From Sphingobacterium yanglingense (GTDB lineage: Bacteria > Bacteroidota > Bacteroidia > Sphingobacteriales > Sphingobacteriaceae): a stretch of 64,000 bases of DNA. Location of the stretch: positions 248,001-312,000 of the forward strand of contig NZ_SNYV01000017.1 in the NCBI RefSeq assembly GCF_004363245.1, read 5' to 3'. This document shows, one piece after another, positions 61,841 through 64,000 of the stretch. The notes under the pieces are model-generated. The model did not search any database, had not been told where the DNA came from, and saw nothing but the letters and a program-made list of their open reading frames with translations. Each line of letters begins with the position of its first letter. Positions within the stretch are counted from its first letter, which is position 1. Both the position numbers and the translations under genes were made by a program.

Positions 61841-64000
61841 TTAAAAGCCAACATTTAAAGAAAATGTATAACTACGTGTAGTTGGATAACCGAATGCCAA
61901 TTGTGTCTCTGGATCTGTACCCGAATATGGCGATATGGTAAATAGATTATTTGCCATCAACCCTAACTGCAACTGCTTAATAACTTTTTTAAACATAGTA
62001 GGGTTAGCACGCCATTGCAAAGCAATCTCTGTACACTTAATATAAGCGCCAGACTCAATATCCTTATCTGTTAGATAACCAACATAGTTTGAGATATTTT
62101 GCGAATAGAAAGGAATGTCTGTCACATCGCCGTATTGCTTCCAACGGTATTGTTGATTTTTCAGGCGATTCGTACGGCTCGCTGTGATATCATCAGTCTG
62201 TCCACTTGGGCCTTCGCGACGATCCTGAAAGCCCTTGATCATATTACCATCTGCAAATACGAAATTGCTCGTTAGCGTATAATTTTTATACCGTATTCTA
62301 GTATTAAACCCGCCATATAGCTTCGGATCCTGCTGTCCTAAGTGATAGGACCTATATTTTGTTTTCAGATCTGCATCCTTAATCGTAGACAAGTCAATCA
62401 GTTCGTCACCAACTACATTCTGATCTGTATCCAATCGCTGTGCATACACCATCATGTGTCCATTTGTCGGATCAATATGGCTATACTTATATCCAAACCA
62501 AGATTTTAAGGCGTAGTTTTCCACATTCTGTGTGCTTAAGCTTGCCACGGATGGGGTACGTTTGTAATACACCTCATCAAGATTATTCTTAACAGTAGTT
62601 AAATTAGCCCCAAGCTCCCACAACCAGTCTTGATTTTTAATGGCTTCGACCCGGGCAGACAATTCCCAACCTTTGTTTGACAGCGAACCTACGTTGACCG
62701 CAGCAGACGAACGTCCAACTGAGACAGGCAACATCACTTTATCCAACAAATCTGTCACCTTATTATCGTAGTAATTCGCCTCCAAGTTTACTCTACTATT
62801 CAAAACCGATAGCTGTACACCATAGTTGATATCCCGCTTCTTTTCCCATTTCAACACCGGATTACCATAATCAAAACCGTTTGCCTTTATCACGTCATCA
62901 TAGACCAATGCAGACAATTTGTACGTATGGAATGGGTAAACTGAGCGATTGATACTACCTGTATAACCATAACCGTAGGAGAACACCAATCGATTCAGCC
63001 ACGAGGCATTTTCTTTTACAAATGCTTCTTCGTGTGCATTCCATTTTGCACCGGCAGACCAAAGTGGTGTAAACTGATTGGCCGAGCCGATAATATCCAC
63101 ACCATCTGAGCGGAAGTTGGCATTCAGCACATATTTATTATCATAGGCGTAAGCCGCTGATCCTATAAAAGATACCGATCTATTTTTCTCATAATAGGTA
63201 CCTCCAAGAAGACTTAAATCTAACTCTTTATACCTCGTTTTTTGTATATCATCCCAAGAAGGGTATCCTCCCATACGGTAATCTTGCAGGTAGACAGGGT
63301 TGTAATGAAAGAACCTGTTATTAGTCCGCTCCGACACCTCATTGGCAACAAATCCCTGTACAAAATGTTTCTGTGCAAATGTCCGATTATATTCGACCGT
63401 ATTCCGTACGGTATAATCAATCGTTTTACCTGAGTTTTCTTCCAAAAACCCTTGATTAAATTTTTCCAAAAGTCCTGCTCCAACCGTCTTAGCCTTATTT
63501 AACCAATTGTCCGCATACGAACGGTAAGTGCCCGCACGAGATTCATCCATAGTCTGCACATTGGTATAGTTCAATACTGCAGATCCCCGATATTGGAATC
63601 CTTCTAAAAACTTCCATTCCACACCGATCTGCCCCCTTACATTACCATAATCAGTCGTCAAGGTGTTTTCGCGCAATTCACGCACCATGTTATAGTTTTC
63701 GTAGTTCATATAAGACGATATCCCTACATCTCCACGGATATCCCTATAACTATTATCCCATGCATAGGAACCATCGGTATTATAAGGGCGTTCATAAGGA
63801 TTGGCAAACATCGCATAACGGAAAGGATCCAATTTAGATTGTCCTTCTCTGTTTTTCTTAATAGTCGAATACAGGTTGAAATCTACCAATAGCTTTTCTG
63901 TAAAATTACGCGTCAACTTGGCATTCATTCCTCCCTGCTTAAACTTATTTTCCATCAATGTACCATTGGCATCTTGATAGTTTGCGGAAACATTGTACTG
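61841..64000 (-). CDS. SusC/RagA-family TonB-linked transporter (N-terminus outside window)
   Basis: About 719 C-terminal residues; the frame stays open to base 64000, so the apparent start at 63958 is internal. Barrel sequence includes 'NATGT'-like loops, 'SNKGWELSARVEAIKNQDWL' and ends 'TRSYTFSLNVGF'. The N-terminal regulatory domain and plug are not in the window. It pairs with the SusD at 60351-61817 and is the upstream-most visible gene of the operon ending at 55593. Confidence 0.92.
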   Translation of the reverse strand, partial: QYNVSANYQDANGTLMENKFKQGGMNAKLTRNFTEKLLVDFNLYSTIKKNREGQSKLDPFRYAMFANPYERPYNTDGSYAWDNSYRDIRGDVGISSYMNYENYNMVRELRENTLTTDYGNVRGQIGVEWKFLEGFQYRGSAVLNYTNVQTMDESRAGTYRSYADNWLNKAKTVGAGLLEKFNQGFLEENSGKTIDYTVRNTVEYNRTFAQKHFVQGFVANEVSERTNNRFFHYNPVYLQDYRMGGYPSWDDIQKTRYKELDLSLLGGTYYEKNRSVSFIGSAAYAYDNKYVLNANFRSDGVDIIGSANQFTPLWSAGAKWNAHEEAFVKENASWLNRLVFSYGYGYTGSINRSVYPFHTYKLSALVYDDVIKANGFDYGNPVLKWEKKRDINYGVQLSVLNSRVNLEANYYDNKVTDLLDKVMLPVSVGRSSAAVNVGSLSNKGWELSARVEAIKNQDWLWELGANLTTVKNNLDEVYYKRTPSVASLSTQNVENYALKSWFGYKYSHIDPTNGHMMVYAQRLDTDQNVVGDELIDLSTIKDADLKTKYRSYHLGQQDPKLYGGFNTRIRYKNYTLTSNFVFADGNMIKGFQDRREGPSGQTDDITASRTNRLKNQQYRWKQYGDVTDIPFYSQNISNYVGYLTDKDIESGAYIKCTEIALQWRANPTMFKKVIKQLQLGLMANNLFTISPYSGTDPETQLAFGYPTTRSYTFSLNVGF

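Overview
The window looks like a chromosomal segment of a Bacteroidota bacterium, most likely a Sphingobacterium or Pedobacter relative (inferred from gene content, not from a marker gene). Four SusC/SusD pairs plus a further SusC/SusD pair cut by the right edge, many lipoprotein signals, an ECF sigma/FecR-like pair, a Porin_10-type outer-membrane protein, DUF4369/TlpA thioredoxins and AT-rich non-coding DNA with few Shine-Dalgarno sites all point there. Nearly all genes lie on the minus strand.

Layout. 1-3.1 kb: parB (cut by the left edge) and parA, a divergent flavodoxin-fold reductase and an LpxH-like metallophosphatase. 3.2-9.7 kb: a probable iron/heme uptake unit, transcribed as TonB receptor, tiny Fur-like winged-helix protein, ECF sigma factor, short FecR-like anti-sigma factor, lipoprotein and PepSY membrane protein. 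9.8-11.35 kb: a tRNA-Val cluster (one GAC, two TAC) flanked by a 361-bp tandem array. Each unit carries a small GIY-YIG nuclease gene fused to the 3' half of tRNA-Val(GAC) and its terminator; a third truncated copy abuts a REP-like inverted repeat. 11.5-14.3 kb: a putative porin and purine nucleoside phosphorylase.

14.5-37.6 kb: a large amino-sugar/peptidoglycan salvage locus. Two NamZ (DUF1343, GH171) exo-N-acetylmuramidase paralogues each head their own SusC/SusD pair. They are followed by surface lipoproteins, a GH18 enzyme, a secreted phosphoesterase/PQQ-propeller protein, a GH9 enzyme overlapping a polysaccharide deacetylase in the -1 frame, the MurNAc-6-phosphate etherase MurQ and a sodium:solute symporter. 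The expected flow is release of MurNAc outside the cell, import, phosphorylation by a kinase not encoded here, and conversion to GlcNAc-6-phosphate by MurQ. The two NamZ genes share duplicated promoter/operator DNA.

37.9-44.2 kb: a SusC/SusD pair and a membrane-bound LytTR-like regulator. 44.2-51 kb: a GC-richer structured non-coding stretch, a small DUF6520-like protein, then a SusC/SusD/TlpA operon. 51-55.5 kb: small accessory genes (HTH/coiled-coil protein, secreted protein, membrane-protein remnant, LCM-type methyltransferase, AraC regulator). 55.6-64 kb: an operon of SusC (cut by the right edge), SusD, a metalloprotease-like lipoprotein lacking HExxH, two DUF4369/TlpA proteins and two secreted SRPBCC-like paralogues.

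The most unusual items are the tRNA-linked GIY-YIG array, the GH9/deacetylase frameshift fusion in the MurNAc locus, the duplicated NamZ control regions, and the mini-Fur/sigma/short-FecR arrangement. All assignments come from reading motifs; no database search was run.
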